Assembly: GCF_017347095.1 (NCBI RefSeq)
Contig: NZ_JADPRZ010000015.1
Span: 1 to 63,517 of the forward strand
Direction: 5' to 3'
Origin: Sporosarcina sp. E16_8
GTDB taxonomy: Bacteria > Bacillota > Bacilli > Bacillales_A > Planococcaceae
DNA length: 63,517 bases
The notes under the pieces are model-generated. The model was given only the letters and a program-made list of their open reading frames with translations. It did no database searches and was not told the DNA's origin. Position numbers and translations under genes: made by a program. The number at the start of each line of letters is the position of its first letter. The stretch's first letter is position 1. Shown one piece after another: positions 34,206 to 45,495 of this stretch.

Positions 34206-35258
34206 TTAGAGTAAATAAAAGCCGATTCCCATAATCAGATAAGCCGCGAAAAGGATCAGGCCCTCGAACCAATTTGATTCCCCGTCATTGCATAGAGTAA
34301 TGACCAAGAACGTTGCGGATACCATTGCGACTAACTCTGGTATTGTGAAAACAAGTGACATCGGCTGCGACATGAAAAGTGATATCAATACGAGGATTGG
34401 TGCAACAAGCATGGCGACCTGCAACGTGGAACCGACTGCTATTTCCACGGCTACATCCATCTTATCCTTGACCGCCATCGTGATTGCTGATACGTGCTCA
34501 GCCGCATTTCCAACAATCGCGACAATTATAACACCGATGAACAACTCGGTCCAACCGAATTTTTCACCAAGCATTTCAAATGTATGAACTAGTTGCTCAG
34601 ATACGAAAGCAACCGTTATTGTCGCTAATAGGAGTACAATAATCGACTTGCGCTTCGTCCACTCTGGCGTTTCCTGCTCCTCCATAACCTTATCAGAAGA
34701 GGCGAAGACACCACGGTGCGTAACGAGTTTGAAGAACAGCCCTGCAAGATAAAGGGCGATTAGGATAATCGCGATTCCAATACTCAAGTTAAATGTCGTT
34801 TGTGTATTCATTGACATCGAGAATATCTCAGGGATGACAAATGCCACGATTACAGCAAAAATAAGCAATCCTGAATTATATTGCGCATCATGAAGACTGA
34901 AATTTTGACGTTTGAATTTAATGCCCCCTGCGAAAAAGGAAAGTCCGAGCACAAGCAGCAGATTCCCAAGTACAGAGCCTGTGAGCGAAGCCAAGACGAT
35001 GCTTACCATTCCCGCCTTCAATGTGAAAATTGAAATGATGAGTTCGACCGCGTTGCCAAATGTCGCATTCAACAACCCACCAATCCTTGGACCACTAACA
35101 ATGGCAAGACTTTCCGTTGCCCGGCCTATGTATCCTGAAAGCCCAATGATACTTATACAGCAAACGATGAACATCATGATGTCTGACCAATTTAGGAATG
35201 CACCGGCAATCACGAGTGGGACTCCAGTGATAACAAGGATGGCAAATAACCGATTCAA
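34206..35258 (-). CDS. chaA: Ca2+/H+ antiporter (CaCA family, ChaA/YfkE-like)
   Basis: A 350-residue exchanger with eleven probable spans and both alpha repeats: GGLLNATFGNAVELIISIF (about residues 60-80) and VAIVGNAAEHVSAITMA (about 235-250). The acidic residues in each carry the cation. It closely recalls B. subtilis YfkE/ChaA throughout. TTG at 35258 gives a start LNRLFAILV matching the MNRIF start there; the ribosome site GAGGTG lies upstream. Exports calcium from the cytoplasm. Confidence 0.88.
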   Translation of the reverse strand: MNRLFAILVITGVPLVIAGAFLNWSDIMMFIVCCISIIGLSGYIGRATESLAIVSGPRIGGLLNATFGNAVELIISIFTLKAGMVSIVLASLTGSVLGNLLLVLGLSFFAGGIKFKRQNFSLHDAQYNSGLLIFAVIVAFVIPEIFSMSMNTQTTFNLSIGIAIILIALYLAGLFFKLVTHRGVFASSDKVMEEQETPEWTKRKSIIVLLLATITVAFVSEQLVHTFEMLGEKFGWTELFIGVIIVAIVGNAAEHVSAITMAVKDKMDVAVEIAVGSTLQVAMLVAPILVLISLFMSQPMSLVFTIPELVAMVSATFLVITLCNDGESNWFEGLILFAAYLIMGIGFYLL

Positions 35259-35384
35259 CAGAATCACCTCTTAGGATAATTAAAACCTCTCCCTATCTTT
35301 CCCTAATGAGGCTAAAACAAACGTGAGAAGATGTTCGCAACTTATTTTTATGTAACCGTATGGTAACGAAATGAAAGTTTAAAA

Positions 35385-35411
35385 AACCAACCGAAGTGTT
35401 GTCGGTTGGTT
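35385..35411 (-). terminator. Terminator after the MFS gene
   Basis: AACCAACCG pairs with CGGTTGGTT; the minus strand continues TTTTAAAC. About 75 bases after the MFS stop. Confidence 0.7.
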
Positions 35412-35487
35412 ATTAGTTTTTCTTATGCATTTGCGAACGATTTATCCAAAGGCGTCATGCACCTGTAATCAATATCAAACTCGTCTG

Positions 35488-36690
35488 TTAAGGTTTCACT
35501 ACTAGCGATTGTCCGTCTTCATTTTTCTGCAGTCTTAACGAAAATAGAAAAGCGAGTAACAACAAACCACAGCAGAGGAGCAACGCAGATGAGATTCCAC
35601 CGATATGATCAATCATCCACCCACCAAGACCAGGTCCAAGAAGCTGCCCCGACGCGAAGTAAACAGTTACATACCCTAAAGCAACAGGTGCGTAAGAGGG
35701 ATGAATCTGTTCAGTTGACAGTGCTTGTATAAGCGAAAGCATGCCAACGACTGTGATTCCCCAGAAAAATTGACTGATGACAAACCCAATGAATACGGGA
35801 TAAATAACAGGTACAAGCATGGAAGCCGCCCCCGTGACTAGCGTAATAATTAGTGACTTCCTCCTCCCAATTTTATCAGAAATCGTTCCCCACAACGGTC
35901 CGCTGAAAATAGACATCAATCCGCCAATGGCCATAATTTGGCCCGCCATAAATCGATCAATCTTGGATTCTAAAATAAAGCTGAACAAAAAGCTTTGCGG
36001 AATTAAATAGGCAAAACCAATCAACCCATAAATAGTAGCGACAAGAAGCACACCCTTATGCAAATATACTTCCCGCCAAAGAGATTGGTCCTTCTGCTCC
36101 TTTTTCAATAACGGTATAGGTGGATCCCGCAAAATGAGCATAGCCGCTAGTGCAAACAACAGCGACAAAATTCCATATACAAACCACAGATACCGCCATC
36201 CGTCGATCGAGAACCAGGTAGTAAAAAACGGAATTAACAGGCTAGAAATAAGCGTTCCAAGCCCAATACCACTGACAAGGAAACCGATCATCATCCCCCT
36301 CCGTTGCGGAAACCAACCAACTACAATATTTACTAGTGGTGTATAGGCGAATGCAGTTCCAACCCCAAGTATACTCATACCTATCATACTTGCTGCGAAG
36401 CTTTGAACCGTTGCCATATAGAGTAACCCGGCAGCAACAAGCAATGTGCCGAAAATAACTAGCCTTCTAGATCCCCATTTTGCAGCTAATATACCAGCAA
36501 ATAGAACCATCCCTAAATAGCCAATTGAATTTGTCGTCGCTAGCAAACCTGCCTGTTCATATGATAAAGACAAACTTTCTTTCATAAAAGGCATTAAAAT
36601 ACCATATGACATTCTTCCAAATCCAAGCGTACTAATCGTCACCATTACACTTGCAAACGCATACTTCCAAATTGGCTGTTCTTGATTCAT
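35488..36690 (-). CDS. MFS transporter
   Basis: A 400-residue major facilitator with 12 spans. The first loop has GFGRMSYGILMPFM, span 2-3 has AAKWGSRRLVIFG, and the second half repeats with GTISDKIGRRKSLI. The pattern resembles YbfB/OFA-type importers rather than drug pumps. Substrate unknown. Single gene with its own terminator; no regulator adjacent. The 326 bases upstream hold no gene apart from the yugN terminator. Confidence 0.78.
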   Translation of the reverse strand: MNQEQPIWKYAFASVMVTISTLGFGRMSYGILMPFMKESLSLSYEQAGLLATTNSIGYLGMVLFAGILAAKWGSRRLVIFGTLLVAAGLLYMATVQSFAASMIGMSILGVGTAFAYTPLVNIVVGWFPQRRGMMIGFLVSGIGLGTLISSLLIPFFTTWFSIDGWRYLWFVYGILSLLFALAAMLILRDPPIPLLKKEQKDQSLWREVYLHKGVLLVATIYGLIGFAYLIPQSFLFSFILESKIDRFMAGQIMAIGGLMSIFSGPLWGTISDKIGRRKSLIITLVTGAASMLVPVIYPVFIGFVISQFFWGITVVGMLSLIQALSTEQIHPSYAPVALGYVTVYFASGQLLGPGLGGWMIDHIGGISSALLLCCGLLLLAFLFSLRLQKNEDGQSLVVKP

Positions 36691-36960
36691 TCAACCACCC
36701 CCAACTCGTTTCATTAATTCCGAACGCCACTCCACTTAACTCCATTTTTCAGTAGCATACTAACTTCTACTATAACAAGAATTCATTTAAGTAGGTGAAT
36801 AATTCAGAATTAACAAATCCTTAAGTGGTTGGTATTTCACAGACTGGTGCCAATCATGAAATTATTATTGTTTAACGAACAAAAGCCCTGTAGTTTAAAT
36901 ATGGAATAGCTCATTTTGCTGCTTATTCACAGTACGTGATTTTATAGTTTCCTAAGCAAT

Positions 36961-37012
36961 AAAAAAACTTCAATTAATGAAGGCTCAAAAAATCCCCCAT
37001 TAATTGAAGTTT
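36961..37012 (-). terminator. Terminator after the YugN-like gene
   Basis: AAACTTCAATTAATG pairs perfectly with CATTAATTGAAGTTT around an 18-base loop; on the minus strand it runs into TTTTTTTATTG. Confidence 0.8.
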
Positions 37013-37016
37013 CCTG

Positions 37017-37451
37017 TTAACTTGATTTCAGGTGTTGTTGCGCATGCAAACAATCTATAAGTTCTTTTACAGCGACTTCGCCTGCATGAATCCATCTGTT
37101 TTTATCAATTATTTTCCCGTCTGGATCAATCGGTTTCTGGAATTGGTTAAACCCAGTTGCATTTAATAATGAACTTTCATCACTATCTAGACCGATATTT
37201 ACGACATGCTTAATGATATAAGATGTTTCAAATTCTATGGAGGCGTTATATTCATCAAGTTCTCCTTCAGTTACAAAGAACGGAATTCTAACATAGATGG
37301 TTTCACCGCCTTCGCGGCATAAAATATGGTCAAAACACCCTTTATGATAATCCCAGTTTCCACCCAAATGATAACCGAGCCCCTGGATACAATCACTTAC
37401 AACACCAAAAGAAGCCCTTTGCCCTTCAAGTTCAGTTTGTAATTTCAACAT
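37017..37451 (-). CDS. YugN-like protein
   Basis: A 144-residue protein: GYHLGGNWDYHKGCFDHIL, TIYVRIPFFVTEGELD and the late IDKNRWIHAGEVAVKEL. This fits the YugN family of Bacillales, small proteins of unknown function. AAGGAGGAAAAAATA lies before the ATG. A strong terminator follows four bases after the stop. Confidence 0.65.
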   Translation of the reverse strand: MLKLQTELEGQRASFGVVSDCIQGLGYHLGGNWDYHKGCFDHILCREGGETIYVRIPFFVTEGELDEYNASIEFETSYIIKHVVNIGLDSDESSLLNATGFNQFQKPIDPDGKIIDKNRWIHAGEVAVKELIDCLHAQQHLKSS

Positions 37452-37634
37452 TATTTTTTCCTCCTTCTAAATTGCTCCATAAACAGCATTCACTAAAGAA
37501 GAAGGAAAAATACTACCAACATTTACAAGGACAATGACAGAACAAACTATGGCACCTTACTAACGGCTGTTAAACGTACGAGTTCCCTCCCCTATTCCCG
37601 CCAAACTCATAAGACGTATGCAAATCACCAAACG

Positions 37635-37998
37635 TTACTCCTCCATCTCTTTTGCTAACAGTGTGAGCTTGTTGATTGTTTTCCAATTGCGCATCGTGAA
37701 GGGAACACCTAGTCTTTGTAAATTATTCGCAAGTTTAGCGTTGCGAACACCAAGCCGAAACAACAGATAGACCACCCGGCCTTCGATCAGAAATTCATCA
37801 AACGGCTGTACGTTTTTTCCCCCGTTGAGAATTATGCTCGCCATGGGATGGGTTATGACCGTCTTGAATGACTTTATGACCGTCTTGAAGCATATTATGA
37901 CCGCCACGCGCGACTTTATGACCGCCTTGAAGCAGTTTATGACCGCCATGCCCCTTTTCTTCATAAAAAAATTGATTGTCTCCTAAAAAAAGAGTCAA
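37635..37998 (-). CDS. His-rich heptad-repeat locus, two overlapping frames
   Basis: One frame (from TTG 37998 to a stop near 37798) encodes GGHKLLQ GGHKVAR GGHNMLQ DGHKVIQ DGHNPSH GEHNSQR and then stops. A second frame (ATG 37964, open to 37635, 109 codons) reads the same repeats as VINCFKA-type heptads and continues into PFDEFLIEGRVVYLLFRLG and MRNWKTINKLTLLAKEMEE. The histidine-rich frame looks like a coat or metal-binding protein, while the C-terminal part in the other frame looks like ordinary protein. A frameshift near the GGGGGAAAAAA tract (about 37815) would join them. AGGAGA lies upstream. Function unknown. Confidence 0.45.
37822..37947 (-). repeat. Six tandem 21-bp units
   Basis: Six consecutive units of 21 bases, the most regular being GGCGGTCATAAACTGCTTCA and GACGGTCATAAAGTCATTCA (last base omitted). 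GGTCATAA is almost invariant and the rest varies; the unit length preserves the reading frame. Confidence 0.85.
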
Positions 37999-38016
37999 TC
38001 AATTTCCTATAAATAT

Positions 38017-39450
38017 TCACCCCAATAAATCCTTCACCCGCAACACATACGGTTTCTTATCATAGGAACGATATAATTCACCCGAAAGTTTAATCGGGTC
38101 GCCAAAGAAAAAACGTTCATATAGCGTTTCGCGTGTACCAAAAGAGCTCATCGTTAAATCCCATGCTAAACGGAAAACTTTGACACGATCCTCTGCATTT
38201 TTGGATTTAGCCTGCAAATATTGATCTAAATCTTTTCTAATACTTGATTGAAATGCATTTTCTGTCGGAATGGACATCAATCCACTTGCACCTAAAAGCT
38301 GAATGATTTCAGTAAACCTCGGGTATACTCGTGGAAATAGATTAATCGCGATTTTCAATGTTGTTCGATCTGGTCGCATAAATCCCCATTCATCGATCTC
38401 AGCCTCAGCCTCTGCTTTCATCACCAATGCTTTCATCGTTTCTAAAGCTACAATAATTTCTGAAGCCTTCTCTTGTACATGCTGATATTCTCCGATATTA
38501 ATGGTTTCAATAATTGACTGGACTATTCCCAAAACAAATTCCGTTTTGATGATTTGTCTAGAAATAACTTGATGCAGTGTAAGTGGTAAAAACGAGCTAG
38601 AAGCCACAAAACTGTTCGCTACTTCTATATTGTCATAGTAAAACACGCGCTCCCACGGTACCAATACATTGTCAAAAACAACAATCGTATCCATCTCCTC
38701 ATACCGCGAACTTAATGGGTAGTTAAATGTGGAGTCGCCCCCAACAAATGATTCTCTGCAGACAAACTTTAGACCTTGACTATTACTAGGGATAGAAAAG
38801 GCAAATCCATTCGCTTTATCATCAACCCCACCCGCAGAAATCACCATGATCTCATCTGTTATGCCACCCTGTGTTGCCAGCAACCGCGCACCCTTTACGA
38901 TGATTCCCGCTTCGGTTCTCTCTATCACCTTGGCAGCAATTGGCTCATCGGAATCTTCAAAATAGAATGATGCTCGATTTACTTGTGGGTCGATAAATGT
39001 ATGCGTCATGGATAAATCGTTTTCACGTGCATACTCATAGAACGCAAGAATGTTTTCAGGAAAACAATTTTCTTTTCCTTTCAATAAACCCACAGATGAT
39101 GCTAGCGCCATTAACACCGTATTCATGTAGTCTGGACTTCTTCCCATCATGCCATTGTTCGATTTTGCCCACTGCTGAACCATTGATCGCCTTTTAACTA
39201 AATCCTCTTTTGTTGTGGGCTGTAAATAAGACAGACCTACCGGATTTCCAGTTAATGGTGATTTATAGGTCATTACATCTTTTACAAGAACCTCATGCTG
39301 CACATCATATAGTGCCGCCTGACTTTTCATGACCCCTTTAAATGCAGGATGCTCAGAAATATTGCCTGTTACAAGATTACCATCTATCCACACATTCGTT
39401 TGTAGCCGATCAATTCGTTCAAGATACTCTTTTCCTGTAATCGCTGGCAT
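38017..39450 (-). CDS. hpaB: 4-hydroxyphenylacetate 3-monooxygenase oxygenase component (HpaB family)
   Basis: A 477-residue two-component flavin monooxygenase: TGKEYLERID start, NENDLSMTHTFIDPQ-type substrate loop (here ARENDLSMTHTFIDPQVNR), GITDEIMVIS, FVGGDSTFNYPLSSRYEEMD and FDNVLVPWERVF. Hydroxylates para-substituted phenols such as 4-hydroxyphenylacetate, using reduced FAD from a partner. No HpaC-type reductase gene is adjacent. ATG at 39450 is preferred because GTG at 39456 abuts the AGGGGT site. Resembles B. subtilis YoaI. Confidence 0.82.
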   Translation of the reverse strand: MPAITGKEYLERIDRLQTNVWIDGNLVTGNISEHPAFKGVMKSQAALYDVQHEVLVKDVMTYKSPLTGNPVGLSYLQPTTKEDLVKRRSMVQQWAKSNNGMMGRSPDYMNTVLMALASSVGLLKGKENCFPENILAFYEYARENDLSMTHTFIDPQVNRASFYFEDSDEPIAAKVIERTEAGIIVKGARLLATQGGITDEIMVISAGGVDDKANGFAFSIPSNSQGLKFVCRESFVGGDSTFNYPLSSRYEEMDTIVVFDNVLVPWERVFYYDNIEVANSFVASSSFLPLTLHQVISRQIIKTEFVLGIVQSIIETINIGEYQHVQEKASEIIVALETMKALVMKAEAEAEIDEWGFMRPDRTTLKIAINLFPRVYPRFTEIIQLLGASGLMSIPTENAFQSSIRKDLDQYLQAKSKNAEDRVKVFRLAWDLTMSSFGTRETLYERFFFGDPIKLSGELYRSYDKKPYVLRVKDLLG

Positions 39451-39581
39451 AGACACACCCCTAACTAATAGTAGCGGATTGTATTATCATCCATCTATTT
39501 CTTTAGTTGTATTCTATTATTTGTTTCTATCGATTGTTACTAGACTGTATCTATGCCAATACGTTTTAACAGAAAACCTTA

Positions 39582-41075
<1,494 letters not shown>

Positions 41076-41129
41076 CTATTCCCCCATATATTGGATTTTG
41101 TCATAACAATATGGATATCTACTTATTAA

Positions 41130-41954
41130 CTATTCTGCAATACTTGGTTTTGTTACTTGCGCTGAATCTTTTCTTAGTGAATACTGTGCGCCTAACAAGA
41201 CTGCTAGTACAATACCACCAACAATCCAAAATGCAATACTAGTAACGCCTGTAAATACCTGCTGATAGAAAAGGGCACCAAACGCTCCTCCAAGTAATGG
41301 ACCTGCGACTGGTATCCATGCGTAACTCCAATCTGACTTCCCTTTCCCAGGAATCGGCAAAAAGAAGTGTGCAATACGCGGTCCTAGATCACGAGCTGGA
41401 TTAATAGCATAACCCGTTGTGCCACCCAATGATAATCCAATGGCCACAATCAAAGCACCAACGATTAGTGGATTCAGTCCTTCCGTAAACTCATTTGCAC
41501 CGATTGCAAGTAGACCGACAAGCAAAACGAACGTACCGATTATTTCACTCGTTAAATTTGAAAGAGGATGACGAATTGCGGGAATTGTAGCGAATACGGA
41601 TAACTTCGCTGCTTCGTCCTCCGTTTCCTTCCAATGAGGCAAATAATGAAAATAAATAATTATTGCTCCACTAATCGCACCGAGCATTTGAGCCAGGATA
41701 TACATGGGAACGTCTGACCATGGAAATTTACCAATGGAAGCCATTCCGACTGTCACCGCTGGATTCAAATGTGCACCACTGACACCACCAACTGCATATA
41801 CACCAATTGTAACAGCAAGTCCCCAGCCAACAGTGATCACAATCCAACCAGCGTTTTCTGCTTTCGACTTCTTCATTAATACACCACCGACAACTCCAGC
41901 TCCGAAAATAATTAAAATCATTGTCCCTACGAGCTCTCCTAAAAAGGGTGTCAT
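41130..41954 (-). CDS. glpF: Glycerol uptake facilitator (aquaglyceroporin)
   Basis: A 274-residue MIP channel with six spans and two NPA-type half-helices: GAHLNPAVT and AINPARDLGPR. GTTGYAINPARD is typical of glycerol facilitators. First gene of glpFK; a terminator-like hairpin 48 bases before its start marks it as GlpP-controlled. GAGGAGG precedes the ATG. Confidence 0.93.
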   Translation of the reverse strand: MTPFLGELVGTMILIIFGAGVVGGVLMKKSKAENAGWIVITVGWGLAVTIGVYAVGGVSGAHLNPAVTVGMASIGKFPWSDVPMYILAQMLGAISGAIIIYFHYLPHWKETEDEAAKLSVFATIPAIRHPLSNLTSEIIGTFVLLVGLLAIGANEFTEGLNPLIVGALIVAIGLSLGGTTGYAINPARDLGPRIAHFFLPIPGKGKSDWSYAWIPVAGPLLGGAFGALFYQQVFTGVTSIAFWIVGGIVLAVLLGAQYSLRKDSAQVTKPSIAE

Positions 41955-42001
41955 CTCTAATCCTCCTCATTTCTATTTTCGTGGTTGAATTTCGAACATA
42001 A

Positions 42002-42048
42002 AAAATCCACACTTAAACACCTACATATCGTAGGGTTTAAATGTGGAT
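42002..42048 (-). promoter_or_regulatory. Leader terminator of glpFK, likely GlpP target
   Basis: AATCCACA and TGTGGATT, with ACACCTAC/GTAGGGTT inside, form a stem upstream of glpF. The minus strand continues TTTTTTATG, the form of a leader terminator read through when GlpP is active. Confidence 0.7.
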
Positions 42049-42094
42049 TCCTGAGCTCAACCACTTTTATTGACTTGTACCTAGCATATACATA

Positions 42095-42676
42095 TCACAA
42101 TAGTCTGTCAACTACTTCTTTTTCAGCGAATAATTCCCAAAGCTGATGATCCGATGTCGTTACTGCTACAGCACCCGCGTCCAATGCATCTTGAACATGT
42201 TTCCTTGTTCGAATTAAGCCTCCATTAATGATTGGAATGCCCGTTCTCTCATACACTTCGCTAATGAGTTCCGGGATTACCCCAGGCAACATTTCAATAT
42301 AATCTGGCACTGTCTGACCAATCAACGAGTAACTTTTTTCCAAAGCGATTGTATCTAGGAGAAACATACGTTGAATAGCGATAATTCCTTTGGCTTTCGC
42401 TTTCAAGATCATATTGGACCTCGTCGAAATAATACCCGCTGGTCTAATGTCATTGCATAGAAAATCGGCAGCAAAATTATCCGTTTTCAATCCTTGTATC
42501 AAATCCGCATGGATAATCACTTTTTTCCCATGTTTCTCTGCTTCTATTTTGAGAGTTTTAAGATTACCAACATGAACTTCCAAAAGTACAATGAATTCAA
42601 ATGGGCTTTTTAGTAATTGTTCAAATTGCTTTAAGTTTCGCGAGGCGGGCAAAATCTTTTGAGTGTGAAAAGGCAT
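42095..42676 (-). CDS. glpP: Glycerol-3-phosphate-responsive antiterminator GlpP
   Basis: A 193-residue TIM-barrel-like protein: FEFIVLLEVHVGNLKTL, VIIHADLIQGLKTDNFAADF, DIRPAGIISTRSNMILKAKA, FLLDTIALEKS, EMLPGVIP and INGGLIRTRKHVQDAL. All are as in Bacillus GlpP. With glycerol 3-phosphate bound it stabilises leader RNA and prevents termination before glpD and glpFK. It lies between its two targets. AAAGGAGG precedes the ATG. Confidence 0.92.
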   Translation of the reverse strand: MPFHTQKILPASRNLKQFEQLLKSPFEFIVLLEVHVGNLKTLKIEAEKHGKKVIIHADLIQGLKTDNFAADFLCNDIRPAGIISTRSNMILKAKAKGIIAIQRMFLLDTIALEKSYSLIGQTVPDYIEMLPGVIPELISEVYERTGIPIINGGLIRTRKHVQDALDAGAVAVTTSDHQLWELFAEKEVVDRLL

Positions 42677-42739
42677 CTATTGTACAGCCTCCTTTCATGC
42701 GCCATCTTGTAGAGTTTTCCATATCTCCAATATAGCATG

Positions 42740-44383
42740 TTATAGCACGGTTGTTGCGATTGTCATCTCATCTACTAGTTCTTTTTCATATTGTTGACGC
42801 ACTGATTCTGACCACCCAAAAATAAATGCCATTTCATCTAGCACATCTTTTTTTCCAGCTTTAACGTTATCAATATTGAAGAACATATCTCCAGTTCTGC
42901 GCACAAAGAAATCAGTTGGCTTAACAACCATTTCATAGTCGATTGCATAACGTAATTTCACATAAAGAATACGTGGAATTACTGTGTGTGCTGCAAATGG
43001 AATTGCAAACACCTTATCAACATTGGTGCCATAAAGAGTTGCCAAGTGACGGCTATGTTGTTCTGAAAACCCAACTGATTGACCTTTTTCAATCGCTTGG
43101 GCCATAAAACGATTCATGTTGGATGAACCACCAATATCTCCACCTGAGATTGGCAAATTCTTCGTCACACAGTTATTAAAATGACGTATTTCTTCCTGAC
43201 TAAGTTGAGCAACAATTTTATCCACTACGGTTTCCGCCATTTTACGATAACCCGTCAATTTCCCACCTGCAATTGTAATGAGTCCTTTCTCCGATTCCCA
43301 AATTTCATCTTTTCTTGATACTTCAGATGGACTTTTTCCTTCTTCATGGATGAGCGGTCTAACGCCTGCCCAACTCGACTCGACGTTTTCTGCTGTCAAT
43401 TTAAGACTTGGGAACATGTAATGAATGGCGTTTAAGATATAAGTGCGATCCTCTTTCGTAATTTGCATCACTTTTGGATCCCCTTCGTAGAATGTATCCG
43501 TTGTTCCCACATACACTTTTCCATCACGAGGCACCGCAAAAATCATACGTTTATCGCGTGTATCAAAATAGACTGCTTGGTGGAGTGGAAAGTCTTTTTG
43601 GTCGAATACCAGATGAACCCCTTTTGATAAAATTAAGTGTTTTTCAGTTGTAGTCTTGCCTTCAAACCCCTTCACATCGTCCACCCAAGGTCCAGCAGCA
43701 TTGACGATTTTTTTTGCCTTAATAGTAATTTTTTTATTTGTTACTGTATCTAACACTTGCACCCCTGCAATCTTTTCTTGATTGTAAATAAAGGTTTCCG
43801 CTTTCGTGTAGTTTACGATGGTTGCGCCTTTTTCAGCGGCCGCTTTCATAACTTCGATTGTCAGGCGAGCATCATCCGTACGGTATTCGACGTAAATGCC
43901 ACCACCTAATAGTCCTTCTTGTTTCACAAGCGGTGCTTTCTGCAGCGTTTCTTCTTTTGTTAACATCCTTCTTCTTTCCGATTTCTTAACGCCTGCAAGA
44001 AAGTCATATACTTTTAAACCAAAGGAAGTCGAGTATTTGCCAAACGTTCCACCTTTATGAAAAGGAAGGACCATCCATTCTGGAGTGGTAACATGGGGTC
44101 CGTTTTCATAGACGATTGCTCGCTCTTTTCCAAGCTCCGCTACCTCTTTGATTTGGAATTGTTTTAAATACCGTAATCCCCCGTGAACAAGTTTTGTCGA
44201 ACGGCTTGAAGTACCAGAAGCAAAGTCCTGCATCTCGACAAGCGCCGTTTTCAACCCACGTGACGTAGCGTCTAAAGCGATTCCAGCTCCTGAAATTCCG
44301 CCTCCGATAATGAGTAAATCAAATTCCTCTATTGCTAATTTATCAACTATTTTTTCTCGTTCCAGTGATGATAAGATTGTCAT
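42740..44383 (-). CDS. glpD: Glycerol-3-phosphate dehydrogenase (aerobic, FAD)
   Basis: A 547-residue flavoprotein: [20 protein letters not shown] (residues about 21-40), [39 protein letters not shown] and WAGVRPLI. Oxidises glycerol 3-phosphate to dihydroxyacetone phosphate, passing electrons to quinone at the membrane. AGAAGGAG precedes the ATG; a leader hairpin about 40 bases upstream indicates GlpP control. glpP follows 63 bases later. Confidence 0.95.
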   Translation of the reverse strand: MTILSSLEREKIVDKLAIEEFDLLIIGGGISGAGIALDATSRGLKTALVEMQDFASGTSSRSTKLVHGGLRYLKQFQIKEVAELGKERAIVYENGPHVTTPEWMVLPFHKGGTFGKYSTSFGLKVYDFLAGVKKSERRRMLTKEETLQKAPLVKQEGLLGGGIYVEYRTDDARLTIEVMKAAAEKGATIVNYTKAETFIYNQEKIAGVQVLDTVTNKKITIKAKKIVNAAGPWVDDVKGFEGKTTTEKHLILSKGVHLVFDQKDFPLHQAVYFDTRDKRMIFAVPRDGKVYVGTTDTFYEGDPKVMQITKEDRTYILNAIHYMFPSLKLTAENVESSWAGVRPLIHEEGKSPSEVSRKDEIWESEKGLITIAGGKLTGYRKMAETVVDKIVAQLSQEEIRHFNNCVTKNLPISGGDIGGSSNMNRFMAQAIEKGQSVGFSEQHSRHLATLYGTNVDKVFAIPFAAHTVIPRILYVKLRYAIDYEMVVKPTDFFVRRTGDMFFNIDNVKAGKKDVLDEMAFIFGWSESVRQQYEKELVDEMTIATTVL

Positions 44384-44423
44384 TTATCTCGTCTCCTTCT
44401 AAAATGTGGTATATTACAGGTGG

Positions 44424-44475
44424 AAAAAGACCTCAAGAAATAAGTTGCGATAGGCAACCATTCCCTGAGGTCTCT
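44424..44475 (-). promoter_or_regulatory. Leader terminator of glpD, likely GlpP target
   Basis: GAGACCTCAGGGAATGG... folds on AAGTTGC/GCAACC and closes with TTGAGGTC, followed on the minus strand by TTTTTCC. Location and form match the known glpD leader terminator acted on by GlpP. Confidence 0.75.
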
Positions 44476-44636
44476 CATTAGCTCAAACCCAATATATTAA
44501 CTTACGTTTAGCTTACCATATATCCAATTAATCTCAAAATAGTTTGTTTAGTGAATAACACTTTAGCCAGGTTCATTATTCCTCACTTATCTATAAAAAA
44601 CACTTTAATTCCCAGACATTACATGTTTCTCTACTC

Positions 44637-45398
44637 ACGTCTGTTGATCAACCATTTATTCGCATAAAATACTGGTGAGAAGGGCTTGATATCCTCCATT
44701 TTAACTGGACCATTTCCGGCTCGCTTTCGGCAAAATAGTCACAACAGGTTTAAGGAGGAATTGCAGTTCATTCCTCCCTCGAGGGGCGTGTGTGGCTAGA
44801 AGTGACTTCGTCACTTCTAGCCACACGCTTTTCTCTAATACTGTTGCGAGTAGTTCCCTGTCGCGTTCCTACAATGTTCAAGTGAAAAATGCAGTTGCTT
44901 TGAAAGAAAAGAATAGATGACTTTCTATAAAGGGTGTAAGTGCCCGAAGATACAATTTCGGGCACTCTAGTACTTTGTACAATATGTTCCTTGCTTACTT
45001 TCAGCAAAGAGTATGCATCTAATCATGTGATGCCTTACAGAAAGTGACACTTCCTTAATATAAAAAAGAAAAACTATAAAGAAAGTTTCAGCCGACAAAA
45101 TTGCATCTTTGGCGGCTTTTATCCAGGTAGATGCCCCTCTATTCTTTCGTCCCAGAAAGCTCCAAATGCACTACGTGAACTTATGCGTTTGGAGCAGGGC
45201 GGATGGAGGACCACCATACGATTACCGGGAAAACTATGTAGGGATGCGACAAAGTCGCATCCCTACATATCCAGACATCTCGATAATTGTATAGAAGTCG
45301 TTTAATCCAAAGAAATCCAAATGCAACTATACAAGTAGTTGCCAGGGGTGATCAAGTTATTTGCTGGTTACTTTTGATAAATCAACAGACGTATTCTC
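44637..45398 (+). repeat. Family B dispersed repeat, longest copy (B3)
   Basis: Left end ACGTCTGTTGATCAACCA, right end TGATAAATCAACAGACGT: terminal inverted repeats sharing ACGTCTGTTGAT. Internal hairpins: GTGTGGCTAGAAGTGAC with perfect complement at 44790-44826, GTGCCCGAA/TTTCGGGCAC near 44943, and TATGTAGGGATGCGAC with perfect complement at 45235-45269. No credible gene lies inside, and the whole gap 44384-45470 is otherwise empty apart from the glpD leader. Confidence 0.75.
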
Positions 45399-45495
45399 TA
45401 CTAATAGAAGGAAAGCAAACATATACTTTAGGAACTACGACAAGGGACAAACTAATATAGCTGACTAACAATGGGTGGAGGCGTTGTATTTATTG

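Noticed and set aside
37822..37947. CRISPR-like array from six regular units
   Set aside because: Units are directly tandem with no spacers, 21 bases long, and lie in open reading frames.
44768..45294. Short open frames inside repeat B3
   Set aside because: They cross perfect hairpins, lack ribosome sites and are not kept open in the other copies.
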